From: an uncultured Bacteroidota bacterium
GTDB taxonomy: Bacteria > Bacteroidota > Bacteroidia > Chitinophagales > Chitinophagaceae
Length of the DNA: 49,339 bases
Direction: 5' to 3'
Assembly: GCA_946479615.1 (NCBI GenBank)
Contig: CAMLGR010000011.1
Coordinates: 1-49,339, forward strand
The translations under genes and the position numbers were made by a program. Shown here one piece after another: positions 15,069-23,360 of the stretch (position 1 is the stretch's first letter; every line of letters begins with the position of its first letter). The notes under the pieces are model-generated. The model worked only from the letters and a program-made list of their open reading frames with translations, was not told the origin of the DNA and searched no databases.

Positions 15069-16931
15069 ATGTTTCCTGAATACGATATTATAGTAGTAGG
15101 CGCCGGTCATGCAGGCTGTGAAGCCGCGGCATCTGCCGCCAACCTGGGCTCGAAAGTGCTGCTGGTAACTATGAATATGCAGACAATCGCCCAAATGAGT
15201 TGCAATCCAGCCATGGGAGGAATTGCAAAAGGCCAGATTGTTAGGGAAATAGATGCGATGGGTGGATATTCCGGAATTGTGACCGATCTCTCCATGATCC
15301 AGTTCAGAATGCTGAACCGCTCCAAAGGTCCTGCTATGTGGAGCCCCCGCGCCCAGAGCGACCGGATGCTTTTCGCCGCTAAATGGAGGGAAATGCTGGA
15401 GCAAACCCCCAATGTTGATTTTTACCAGGATATGGTAAAGGGATTATTGATTAAAGATGGCAAGGCTTGCGGAGTACTTACAGGGCTCGGGCACGAGATC
15501 AGGTCAAAGGGAGTGGTGCTTACCAATGGCACTTTCCTGAATGGCATTATCCATATCGGCGAAAAGAATTTCGGAGGTGGAAGAGTAGCAGAGAAAGCAG
15601 CGACCGGGATCACCGAGCAACTGGTTTCTCTTGGCTTTGAAAGCGACAGGTTGAAAACGGGCACACCACCAAGAGTAGATGGCCGTAGCCTGGATTATTC
15701 CAAAATGGAAGAACAGCCCGGAGATGATGAAATAACCGGCTTTTCCTATACAAAAACGCAGAAACCCAGGAAGCAAAGAAGTTGCTGGATAACGTATACC
15801 AATCAACAGGTCCACGATATTTTAAAGACAGGATTTGACAGAAGTCCCATGTTTGCGGGAAGGATCGATGGTATCGGGCCGCGTTACTGCCCAAGTATAG
15901 AAGATAAGATCAACCGGTTTGCAGAGCGCGACCGCCACCAGTTATTCATCGAGCCGGAAGGCTGGGATACGGTAGAGATCTATGTCAATGGATTTTCTAC
16001 CTCCTTACCCGAAGATGTACAATATAATGCATTGCGTACAGTACCGGGTTTTGAGAATGTCAGGATCTTCCGCCCCGGGTACGCGATTGAGTACGATTAT
16101 TTTCCGCCTACACAGCTTACTAATACATTAGAAACAAAATTAATATCTAACTTGTTCTTTGCCGGGCAGATAAACGGTACAACGGGATATGAAGAGGCGG
16201 CCTGCCAGGGATTAATGGCCGGTATCAATGCTCATCAGAAAGTAAACAACCTGGCGCCGGTAGTATTGAAAAGGAGTGAAGCGTATATCGGGGTACTGAT
16301 CGATGACCTGATCAATAAAGGTACCCAGGAACCTTACCGTATGTTTACTTCACGCGCGGAATTCAGGACCCTTCTTCGCCAGGATAATGCTGACCTGCGT
16401 TTAACCGGTTTAAGTCATGCCCTTGGATTGGCTTCCGCAGAAAGAATGGAGAATGTAAGATTGAAAGAAGAAGCTGTTGCTGCGATTAAAAAATTGCTGA
16501 AAGACATTTCACTGGAGCCTGAAGAAGTGAATGCATATCTCCTCCAACTGGATTCTTCTCCTGTGAGCGAAAAACAAAAAGCAGAAAAAATATTACTACG
16601 CCCGGATGTAGAGTTACCGGATATGATCCGTCATATTGCCAAACTGCAAACTCCCTTCGCCGGTTTCAATACCGATTCGACTGAACAGGCATCGATACAG
16701 ATCAAGTATGATGTTTATATCGAAAAGGAAAAAGAGTTGGTACAACGGATGAGCCAGTTGGAAAACCTCGAGATCCCGGAATCATTTGATTTCAAAAAAA
16801 TCCAGGCACTTGGAAACGAAGCGCGTGAAAAACTGATCCGCATAAAACCAAGAACACTTGGCCAGGCCAGTCGTATCTCAGGCATCAACCCCAGCGATGT
16901 GCAGATACTGATGGTGTATATGGGAAGATGA
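15069..16931 (+). CDS. mnmG: tRNA uridine-5-carboxymethylaminomethyl modification enzyme MnmG (GidA)
   Basis: 620 residues from the Met at 15069 (MFPEYDIIVVGAGHAGCEAAA); starting at 15027 would add 14 residues before the FAD-binding strand. With MnmE it makes the xm5U modification at wobble U34 of tRNAs. GAGHAGCEA is the dinucleotide-binding motif, MSCNPAMGGIAKGQIVREID and FRMLNRSKGPAMWSPRAQ are the family signatures, AGQINGTTGYEEAACQGLMAGINA contacts FAD, and the C-terminal helical domain (RPRTLGQASRISGINPSD-like, here IKPRTLGQASRISGINPSD) binds MnmE and tRNA. It converges with the ATP-grasp-SET gene, 7 nt apart. Confidence 0.96.
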   Translation: MFPEYDIIVVGAGHAGCEAAASAANLGSKVLLVTMNMQTIAQMSCNPAMGGIAKGQIVREIDAMGGYSGIVTDLSMIQFRMLNRSKGPAMWSPRAQSDRMLFAAKWREMLEQTPNVDFYQDMVKGLLIKDGKACGVLTGLGHEIRSKGVVLTNGTFLNGIIHIGEKNFGGGRVAEKAATGITEQLVSLGFESDRLKTGTPPRVDGRSLDYSKMEEQPGDDEITGFSYTKTQKPRKQRSCWITYTNQQVHDILKTGFDRSPMFAGRIDGIGPRYCPSIEDKINRFAERDRHQLFIEPEGWDTVEIYVNGFSTSLPEDVQYNALRTVPGFENVRIFRPGYAIEYDYFPPTQLTNTLETKLISNLFFAGQINGTTGYEEAACQGLMAGINAHQKVNNLAPVVLKRSEAYIGVLIDDLINKGTQEPYRMFTSRAEFRTLLRQDNADLRLTGLSHALGLASAERMENVRLKEEAVAAIKKLLKDISLEPEEVNAYLLQLDSSPVSEKQKAEKILLRPDVELPDMIRHIAKLQTPFAGFNTDSTEQASIQIKYDVYIEKEKELVQRMSQLENLEIPESFDFKKIQALGNEAREKLIRIKPRTLGQASRISGINPSDVQILMVYMGR

Positions 16932-16938
16932 GAATCTT

Positions 16939-18378
16939 TTATCTCGTATTTACTACGTAAAGTCTTTGCTCCCGGCTGTTGACAGAATTATTCAATACAC
17001 CGCCGATCTTATTACGGCAGCTATCGGCTCCGCATTTACAATGGAATGGTTCCATGTTCTCATCGAGAAACTGTGCATAGTCCAGGGTGAGTTCTTCTCC
17101 CATAGCGATATCGGTCAATGCAATTACATTCAATCCTTCCAAACCCGTATTGGCATCACAGCTATGATTTTGCGGCGCCCATTCCGAGGGGTTTTCATCC
17201 CACAGCACAAATACCTCTTCACTTAGTGCATAGGCATATCTCCTGAAATTGAGTTTCTGGTCCTCGTTCCAATTGGCTTGTACATATCGTTTGGTTACGA
17301 TTCGTTGTGCTTTTTCTTCTCCTGTAAATACCACTTCCCCTTCTTTAATATCTCTTGCCGCATAGATACCAAACCCGGCAATAGAATTTCCTTTCATTAC
17401 ATAGGCTTTGCGTTTCCGTTGATGCCGGGCTATGCCTTCCGCAATGATATGTTTTAAAAATCCTTCCTGTCCCACAGGATCATATTTCAAAATAAAATCC
17501 GCCGAGCCTTCGTATCCGTCGGTGTAAAAAACCGAGCAGGTAAAATTGATCTCCAGGAAATGAATCTCGTTCTTTGAATTCACCCGGAAATCAAGCCGGC
17601 CATACCCTACTCCATTAAATCCGTTGAATATTTTCTCCGCTGCTGTTTTCAATTCTTTTTCCAATACGGGATCGGTACAGGGGAAATTACAATCGGGGTG
17701 TAATTCAGATGTTTTTAATGAATAGGTCTTGAATGTTTTTCCTTCGGGGAAAACATATTCCACGGGTTTGAATACTGTGCAGGATTTACCATCGGGATTG
17801 GCGGCTACCAGTACGGTGAACTCACGACCCTCGATATATTCTTCTACCAGCAAGGGACCATAATCATTGAATATTTCCACCACTTTCTTCAGGAGATCTT
17901 TCTTGTTGCGCAGCACCGATTTTTCATCGATGCCCAGGCTATCACCCGCTTTCGCCGGTTTGATGAACATGGGATAAGATAAATATTCTCTTACCCTGTC
18001 GATATCGCCGGGTTGATTAATCAGGAAATAGCCGGGTGTTTTGACGCCTTCGCAATAGGCTACATATTTCATCAACTCTTTGGTGGGATCATATAATTTG
18101 GCGGAGGGTCCCGTATAGGGAAGGTCAAGCAGGTCGAGACTGTATATTACATCGATGGAAGGCACTTCCCATTCCAGGTAGCCTTCACATAGATTGACGA
18201 AGATGTCATAATCTTTTTTCTTTAACTCTTTCAACTGCCGGTAAGTGGTCAGTTTATTAAGATAAACATGATCTACATCCCAGCCGGGTAATAATGCGGA
18301 GAGGTTACGGGGAGGGTCATAGTTTTTATAATCCACACCTGTAGTAGAATAATCTGGTTGTAATACACAAACCTTCAT
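16939..18378 (-). CDS. ATP-grasp ligase fused to a C-terminal SET methyltransferase
   Basis: 479 residues. The N-terminal part (about 1-320) has the D-Ala-D-Ala-ligase-like ATP-grasp fold: NLCEGYLEWEVPSIDVI and LPYTGPSA (62-92), MFIKPAKAGDSLGI (137-150, Lys140), LLVEEYIEGREFTV (176-189), and metal ligands D263, E276 and N278 with the spacing known from Ddl. After N278 comes FTC, where Ddl has TxPGMT. The C-terminal part (about 325-460) is a SET domain: GNSIAGFGIYAARDIKEGEVV, NHSC (404-407), GEELTLDYAQF with Tyr434, and a post-SET CxCx4C (C447, C449, C454). Cytoplasmic; no signal. It follows the free ATP-grasp gene by 9 nt. Activity on a specific substrate is unknown. Confidence 0.9.
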   Translation of the reverse strand: MKVCVLQPDYSTTGVDYKNYDPPRNLSALLPGWDVDHVYLNKLTTYRQLKELKKKDYDIFVNLCEGYLEWEVPSIDVIYSLDLLDLPYTGPSAKLYDPTKELMKYVAYCEGVKTPGYFLINQPGDIDRVREYLSYPMFIKPAKAGDSLGIDEKSVLRNKKDLLKKVVEIFNDYGPLLVEEYIEGREFTVLVAANPDGKSCTVFKPVEYVFPEGKTFKTYSLKTSELHPDCNFPCTDPVLEKELKTAAEKIFNGFNGVGYGRLDFRVNSKNEIHFLEINFTCSVFYTDGYEGSADFILKYDPVGQEGFLKHIIAEGIARHQRKRKAYVMKGNSIAGFGIYAARDIKEGEVVFTGEEKAQRIVTKRYVQANWNEDQKLNFRRYAYALSEEVFVLWDENPSEWAPQNHSCDANTGLEGLNVIALTDIAMGEELTLDYAQFLDENMEPFHCKCGADSCRNKIGGVLNNSVNSREQRLYVVNTR

Positions 18379-18387
18379 GGAAAAAAA

Positions 18388-19530
18388 TTAAAGAGTTAAG
18401 CCTCTCCTTGCAAATGCATCCTGGATGATCTTCATCACCAAACCAGAGAATGATTTTTTTGCATAACGGAGTATAGCGCCAATAGAAGTATGATCTTCAT
18501 CTTCACTTAATCCACATTGTGCATTTACTTCCAGCACATAGATTTTACCGGTGGATTTATCCATCCTGAAATCGAGCCTTCCGTATCCCATTCCTCCCAC
18601 CGCTTTATAAGCGTCAATGCTCAATTTCTCCAGTTCCGGTACCAGGCTGGCATCGGGCTGGTAATAATCATAAAAGTTTTCATCGCCCGGCATTGGTTTT
18701 TCATCCTCATAAATTTCCCAAAGCCTGTCGAAAGAAAGGAATTTTTCTTCTTCAGGAAGTGATTCATGAAAAATGCGCTCTACCGGCGGGTATACATAGC
18801 AATTCGCAGGATCGGTGGATGATCCTACCATAAACGTGGTGTATTCGGGACCAGAAATGAATTGCTCTACAAAAAGACCATCGGCCAGTAAATTCCAGCC
18901 ACGGTATCCTTTTTTAAGCTCTTCCACTCTTTCGGCCAATTCTTTATCGGTATACACTACATTTTTTACAGAAACGCCCATGCTTCCTCCGGACACAGCC
19001 GGTTTGATGATAAGCGGAGCACCGAGGCGTTTACAAATACCTTTTATCGATTCTTCGCTTCCGTCGATGATCTCCCATTTGGCGGTTGGTACGCCGGCTT
19101 CGTCAAAAGCCTTTTTCATGGGGATCTTGGAAGTAGTGATGTTATAATAATGATCGTTGGAACCTGTGTAGATCAGTTTGCATTTTTCTAGTTCATGAAT
19201 GACAGAGACACCGGGAGTGCCATTGATCTCGTCGCCATCGCAAAGATTCAGGACAAGGGGGATCTTGCGGCCCGATCTTTTTTTGATCGTACTGACAACC
19301 TCTTTGTAGTTATTCATGGTAACGGGTTGCCATGTCCAATCGGCTTTCAGTTCTTCGAAAGCTGTGGTATATTCTTTCAGACTTTGGGAAAAATCGTAGT
19401 AATACTGAAGATTAGGGTCATCGGTTTGGAGATAGGGATACAATACCCAGACCTTTAATTTTCCGATAGGGTCAACCTCAGGACGGCTGATCCGCTTCTT
19501 AAGCCCTTTTTTCTTTACTTGACCGATCAT
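18388..19530 (-). CDS. ATP-grasp ligase (D-Ala-D-Ala ligase-like)
   Basis: 380 residues of the same ATP-grasp type as the N-terminal half of the next gene. NLCDGDEINGTPGVSVI and LIYTGSNDHYY (95-128) form the N-terminal subdomain, APLIIKPAVSGGSMGV (171-186, Lys176) the nucleotide loop, FVEQFISGPEYT (220-231) the central strand, and D320, E334 and N336 the metal site. The sequence after N336 is AQCGLSED; Ddl has Pro where Cys338 stands. The N-terminal substrate glutamate loop of Ddl is not evident. I therefore read it as an amide ligase of unknown substrate, not a cell-wall Ddl. Its start lies inside the SET gene (32-bp overlap, different frame). Confidence 0.88.
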   Translation of the reverse strand: MIGQVKKKGLKKRISRPEVDPIGKLKVWVLYPYLQTDDPNLQYYYDFSQSLKEYTTAFEELKADWTWQPVTMNNYKEVVSTIKKRSGRKIPLVLNLCDGDEINGTPGVSVIHELEKCKLIYTGSNDHYYNITTSKIPMKKAFDEAGVPTAKWEIIDGSEESIKGICKRLGAPLIIKPAVSGGSMGVSVKNVVYTDKELAERVEELKKGYRGWNLLADGLFVEQFISGPEYTTFMVGSSTDPANCYVYPPVERIFHESLPEEEKFLSFDRLWEIYEDEKPMPGDENFYDYYQPDASLVPELEKLSIDAYKAVGGMGYGRLDFRMDKSTGKIYVLEVNAQCGLSEDEDHTSIGAILRYAKKSFSGLVMKIIQDAFARRGLTL

Positions 19531-20008
19531 GCAGTTGTTGTTGTATAAAACGGGTAAGGGTATAGCTTCTCAGTACTTCGGGACTGATATGCGCTGCCCC
19601 TTTGATTTCACCCAGGCATCTGCTGGTTCCGCAATAGCAGGTGAATGGTTGTGACATGTCCCATTCGGTAGAAGGATAGAAAAAGGTCATTTCATCACCT
19701 TCAGCAATTGGCTTCAGTGCTATTACCTGCATGCTGTACGTATCAAAAAACACATTGGGATCACAGCTGTGATTGATATACTGCAAATGCTCGGGCTGCA
19801 GCATAATGTGTTTGCCGATACCAACCTGTACGGTCAGATAAGTGGGATGGGATAATACGCTACCGGCAGAGAAAGTGGTAACGACCTGCCCGGGTTCATA
19901 TCCCCGTTGCGCGAAAAAAGCCTTTTGATTGTTATCTACATTTTGCCGAACTACGGCAAATTCATGATCGCTGACGAGGCGATACGATGGGTTAGTGGCG
20001 GTAATCAT
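19499..20008 (-). CDS. SET domain protein-lysine methyltransferase
   Basis: 169 residues, a minimal SET protein. YINHSCDPNVFFD (78-90) holds the NHSC knot motif (79-82), GDEMTFFYPSTEWDM (104-118) the strand with the likely catalytic Tyr111, and FTCYCGTSRCLGEIKG (122-137) a post-SET CxCx4C (C124, C126, C131). With Cys82 these three could form the single zinc site known from Dim-5-type enzymes. SET enzymes transfer methyl groups from S-adenosylmethionine to lysine. It is the first gene of the cassette, behind its own promoter, and overlaps the ATP-grasp gene by 32 bp. Target unknown. Confidence 0.88.
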   Translation of the reverse strand: MITATNPSYRLVSDHEFAVVRQNVDNNQKAFFAQRGYEPGQVVTTFSAGSVLSHPTYLTVQVGIGKHIMLQPEHLQYINHSCDPNVFFDTYSMQVIALKPIAEGDEMTFFYPSTEWDMSQPFTCYCGTSRCLGEIKGAAHISPEVLRSYTLTRFIQQQLHDRSSKEKRA

Positions 20009-20023
20009 AATTGAATTGATATG

Positions 20024-20054
20024 AAAAGATAGATATAAACTTTAATGTAACAAA
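20024..20054 (-). promoter_or_regulatory. Promoter of the SET/ATP-grasp cassette
   Basis: On the minus strand TTTG (20051-20054), 19 nt, then TATCTTTT (20024-20031; 7 of 8 to TAnnTTTG) has the spacing of a Bacteroidota primary-sigma promoter. Transcription would start about 10 nt before the SET ATG at 20008. Confidence 0.55.
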
Positions 20055-20205
20055 TGATGCTAACTCAAATGTGAATAATTTCTTCATTTGCTTAATAACA
20101 TTCTTCATTAAAGTATCATTTGATATATGCAATCATCGTTTCAGCTGATCCATTATCGCCATTGTTATTCACATTGCATTCTATCTCCGGAGTATTCACT
20201 ATTCA

Positions 20206-22716
20206 TTAACCATGGAATGCCTTCCATGCAAGTACCATCCTTATTTCTCCAAAGCTGGCGGTGTTTCCCAACCTGTCCTTTATGGGTACAATGGAATCTC
20301 CTTCTTTAAAACCGGTTAAGGCCGGTTCGATCAATGATAGCTTTTCGGGAGTGATGAGCTCTTCAATGTGAATATCCCCCTGTTTGATATAATGACTAAG
20401 ATGCCCTTCGATGGTTTGTGGAGTAAATCCTCTTTCTTTTGCAATATCCGCAACGGAACGACCTTCTTTGAATAACCGGAATGATTCTGCCTTGGTATCG
20501 ATCTTAACCGGCTTTTCCTTCTTAACAGTTGTTTTCTTCTCCTTTTTAGGAGCCACCTCTTTTTCTGAAATGCGGGAAGAAAGATTGTTTTCCTTTGAAT
20601 AATCCAATATGATATCAAGAAACTGCTGGCCGTATTTTTCCACTTTCACCTTGCCAAACCCTTTGATCTGTTCCAGTTCATCTTCTGTTTGCGGCAGGTA
20701 GCTGACCATTTCTTCGAGGGTTTTGCCGGAAGCAATCAGATAGATCGGAAGGTCCTTCTTTGAGCAGATAGAATCCCGCAGCTTTTTCAACCGGTCATAT
20801 AAAACAGCATGTGGCCCTTTGGGTTTTTGAGTAGATACACCCGCATAGGCATTAATGCTAACAGGTGGTACTACAAAGTTTCTCTTCTTCCGGTGCCAGC
20901 TTTCTGCATCGATGTGGCCATCGAATCCTTTTAAAAGAAAGAGTTTCATGTATAGCTCAGCAAATACTTCTTTAGCCAGGTCGTTGAACTCCTTCGCGTG
21001 TTGCTTGCTATCTGTTACCACGGGCGACTGGTACAGCATATCGATAACCGGTTGTATTTCCTTTACGAAATGGGCGGCTCCGTCCCGGAGCTTGGTTTGC
21101 AGCAATGTATTTTCTTCGGTCAGCAGGGTTTGTTGTCCCTGTGCGCGGAGCCAGACATGAAATTTTTCAGCTGTCACCTGCAAAGCCTCCAGTTTATCCG
21201 ATAATGTTCCGGCCCATGATTTCGCTTCTTCATTATACGAGGATTCATTGGTGATTATATATTCTTTTAATTCAATACCGGCATTTACAGCGGTGCCGAA
21301 ATCAAAGGCTGCGATCATCAGGTTGATATGATAGTTTCTGCGGGCAATAACCAGTTCGTCTTCGAGAGCATCGGGCTGAATACAACTTTGTGTAAAGGCG
21401 GTGATCCGTTTATCGGTCATAAGACTATTGGGTCTTATGCGGCTTTGCAATACCATTCCTTCCAGGTTGGTGCAACGGCTTAATGCTACATATACCTGTC
21501 CGGCGGCAAATGCATCGCCAGCATCAATGATCGCTTTTTCAAAAGTGAGGCCCTGGCTTTTGTGGATGGTAATGGCCCAGGCAAGGCGTAGCGGGAATTG
21601 TGTAAACGAACCCAGTTCGTCTTCATCCATGCCCCGGCTGGCTTTATTAACGGTATAGCGGATATTCTTCCAGGTTTCCGGTACTACTTCGATATCGCCT
21701 GCGTCTTTTGTTTCGACGGTTATCTTTTCTTTTTCGAGTTTTTTGATAACACCGATCTTACCATTAAAGTATCGTTTGGCCCTGTCGCTGTCATTCTTGA
21801 TAAACATCACCTGCGCACCAGGTTTCAGGTAAATGATCTCATCGGCGGGATATGCATTTTCCGGGAATTCTCTTTTGATCTCTGCTTTATAGGGTGTAGC
21901 TGATTCTGGAAGCTGCTGCAATTCGCCGGAATTGATATTCTTTGCTTTTTCATTATGTGTAGTGAGAACGATATACCCATCTTCCTTTTCCCTCCGGAAA
22001 GAAGGTTGATACCGGCTTTCCAGTATATGCATACCATCTTCATCGAGTTCATTATTGCGTACCTGGTTCAGTACACGGATAAATTTTTCCTCGCTCTGCC
22101 GGTATATCCTGGTAAATTCTATATATACCGGCAGTTCTTCGCGCAGCACAAAACTGTCGAAGAAATAGGGACTGTTGTAAAACTCCGAAAGCAGGTTCCA
22201 TTCCTGGTCCCTGATAACCGGCGGCAACTGAAACATATCGCCGATAAATAATAATTGTACGCCGCCAAACCGTTCAAATGGTTTATTGCGGGTATGTCTT
22301 AATACGGTATCGATCGCATCCATTGTATCACATCGCACCATGCTCACTTCATCTATGATCAGCAGTTCCAGTTGTCTTAGCACTTTTAATTTATCACCGG
22401 TCAGGCGCAGCCGGCTTAATAAGCCATGCCGGTCGATACTGTCTTCATTTTTAGCAGAGAATTTCCCGGTTTCGGGAAGGAATGGTGCAAACGAAAGCTG
22501 GAAGAAAGAATGAATGGTTACACCGCCGGCATTGATAGCTGCTACACCGGTTGGTGCTATGACAGCCATTTGCTTTGCACAGTTTTCCCTTATATATTTC
22601 AGGAAAGTTGTTTTGCCGGTACCTGCCTTGCCCGTTAAAAAGATGGTACGGGAACTTTGATTGACAAGATCCAAAGCCAGCTGAAACATTTTATTACTAC
22701 TATCGTAGGTCATCAT
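20206..22716 (-). CDS. PIF1/RecD-like helicase with HRDC and helix-turn-helix tail
   Basis: 836 residues from the Met at 22716 (MMTYDSSNKMFQLALDLVN); a longer frame to 22788 runs into the upstream hairpin. Superfamily 1B core: Walker A GKAGTGKTTF (29-38), LLIIDEVSMVRCDTMDAID, GGVQLLFIGDMFQLPPV, LRLAWAITIHKSQGLTFEKA and VYVALSRCTNLEGM. A linker follows, then an HRDC domain (LPIYLIASGKTLEEMVSYLP, IKGFGKVKVEKYG), a Lys-rich segment, and a helix-turn-helix tail (GRSVADIAKERGFTPQTIEGHL). PIF1-like helicases unwind 5'-3' and resolve structured DNA. ssb lies upstream on the same strand. Confidence 0.92.
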   Translation of the reverse strand: MMTYDSSNKMFQLALDLVNQSSRTIFLTGKAGTGKTTFLKYIRENCAKQMAVIAPTGVAAINAGGVTIHSFFQLSFAPFLPETGKFSAKNEDSIDRHGLLSRLRLTGDKLKVLRQLELLIIDEVSMVRCDTMDAIDTVLRHTRNKPFERFGGVQLLFIGDMFQLPPVIRDQEWNLLSEFYNSPYFFDSFVLREELPVYIEFTRIYRQSEEKFIRVLNQVRNNELDEDGMHILESRYQPSFRREKEDGYIVLTTHNEKAKNINSGELQQLPESATPYKAEIKREFPENAYPADEIIYLKPGAQVMFIKNDSDRAKRYFNGKIGVIKKLEKEKITVETKDAGDIEVVPETWKNIRYTVNKASRGMDEDELGSFTQFPLRLAWAITIHKSQGLTFEKAIIDAGDAFAAGQVYVALSRCTNLEGMVLQSRIRPNSLMTDKRITAFTQSCIQPDALEDELVIARRNYHINLMIAAFDFGTAVNAGIELKEYIITNESSYNEEAKSWAGTLSDKLEALQVTAEKFHVWLRAQGQQTLLTEENTLLQTKLRDGAAHFVKEIQPVIDMLYQSPVVTDSKQHAKEFNDLAKEVFAELYMKLFLLKGFDGHIDAESWHRKKRNFVVPPVSINAYAGVSTQKPKGPHAVLYDRLKKLRDSICSKKDLPIYLIASGKTLEEMVSYLPQTEDELEQIKGFGKVKVEKYGQQFLDIILDYSKENNLSSRISEKEVAPKKEKKTTVKKEKPVKIDTKAESFRLFKEGRSVADIAKERGFTPQTIEGHLSHYIKQGDIHIEELITPEKLSLIEPALTGFKEGDSIVPIKDRLGNTASFGEIRMVLAWKAFHG

Positions 22717-22757
22717 AATCTGGTGCGAAATTAAGTAAATATAAGAGCAGGGAAGAG

Positions 22758-22818
22758 AGAGAGCGGAGGAATAGAGCGGAGTTGGCAATCCTCGCTCCGC
22801 TCTATTCCTCCGCTCTCT
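22758..22818. repeat. Perfect 24-bp inverted repeat between ssb and the helicase gene
   Basis: Arms 22758-22781 and 22795-22818 are perfect reverse complements around a 13-nt spacer. Each arm contains the direct repeat GAGCGGAG-GAATA-GAGCGGAG. On the minus strand it lies between the ssb stop (22825) and the helicase ATG (22716). There is no T tract after it, so it is not a standard terminator. Confidence 0.8.
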
Positions 22819-22824
22819 TTCTTT

Positions 22825-23169
22825 CTATGCGACTTTCGCTCCACCAAGCAGAAGCAGTTCACTGACCTGTATTTCGGTAACATATCTCCTGTTTCCGTAT
22901 TTGTCGTAATAACTCCTGTTGACCAGCTTGCCTTCTATAACAATCTCTTTTCCTTCGATGAGATATTTTTCAGCTATGCCGGCGAGTTTACCCCAGGCTA
23001 TCAGGTTGTGCCTTTGTGTTTCCGTTACTTTTTCTCCCCGCGCATTGCGGTACGTTTCGCTGGTTGACATAGTGAACCTGGCCGATTTTCTTCCACACTC
23101 TGTTGTAAATATTTCGGGTCTGTTACTAAGGACGCCAATTAGCTGGACCTTGTTTTTTAATGCATACAT
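22825..23169 (-). CDS. ssb: Single-stranded DNA-binding protein
   Basis: 114 residues from the Met at 23169 (MYALKNKVQLIGVLSNRPEI); a Met eight codons upstream is less likely. One OB fold: RFTMSTSETYRNARGEKVTETQRHNLIAWGKLAGIAEKYLIEGKEIVIEGKLVNRSYYDKYGNRRYVTEIQVSELLLL. It stops right after the OB domain, so the flexible linker and the acidic C-terminal tip that recruit repair proteins are missing. It may therefore be a secondary SSB paralog. The helicase gene lies downstream on the same strand. Confidence 0.92.
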   Translation of the reverse strand: MYALKNKVQLIGVLSNRPEIFTTECGRKSARFTMSTSETYRNARGEKVTETQRHNLIAWGKLAGIAEKYLIEGKEIVIEGKLVNRSYYDKYGNRRYVTEIQVSELLLLGGAKVA

Positions 23170-23310
23170 AGGGATAAGTTTATGGTGAATCAACCAACTA
23201 CGATATTACTAAAATGATTAGGAAACAAACAAAATAAAGCCTCCGAAAAACAACAGATTTTATGTTTTTATTCCCGGAATAAATTCAGGCCGTTATTTCA
23301 TCCATTTATA

Positions 23311-23340
23311 AAAAAGCCGGGAGCAATTGCTCCCGGCTTT
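23311..23340 (-). terminator. Rho-independent terminator of the giant secreted protein gene
   Basis: The 28-bp palindrome at 23313-23340 (core GCCGGGAGCAATTGCTCCCGGC) is followed on the minus strand by TTTTTT and lies 20 nt after the stop at 23361. Confidence 0.88.
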
Positions 23341-23360
23341 GAAAACGATGATTGATATTA

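Noticed and set aside
18388..19530. Annotation as D-alanine-D-alanine ligase
   Set aside because: The fold matches, but the substrate Glu loop is not evident and TxPGMT is replaced by a Cys-containing segment. The SET partners also do not fit a cell-wall role.
22758..22818. Rho-independent terminator between ssb and the helicase gene
   Set aside because: The stem is strong but is not followed by a T tract on either strand, so I list it as a repeat of unknown role.
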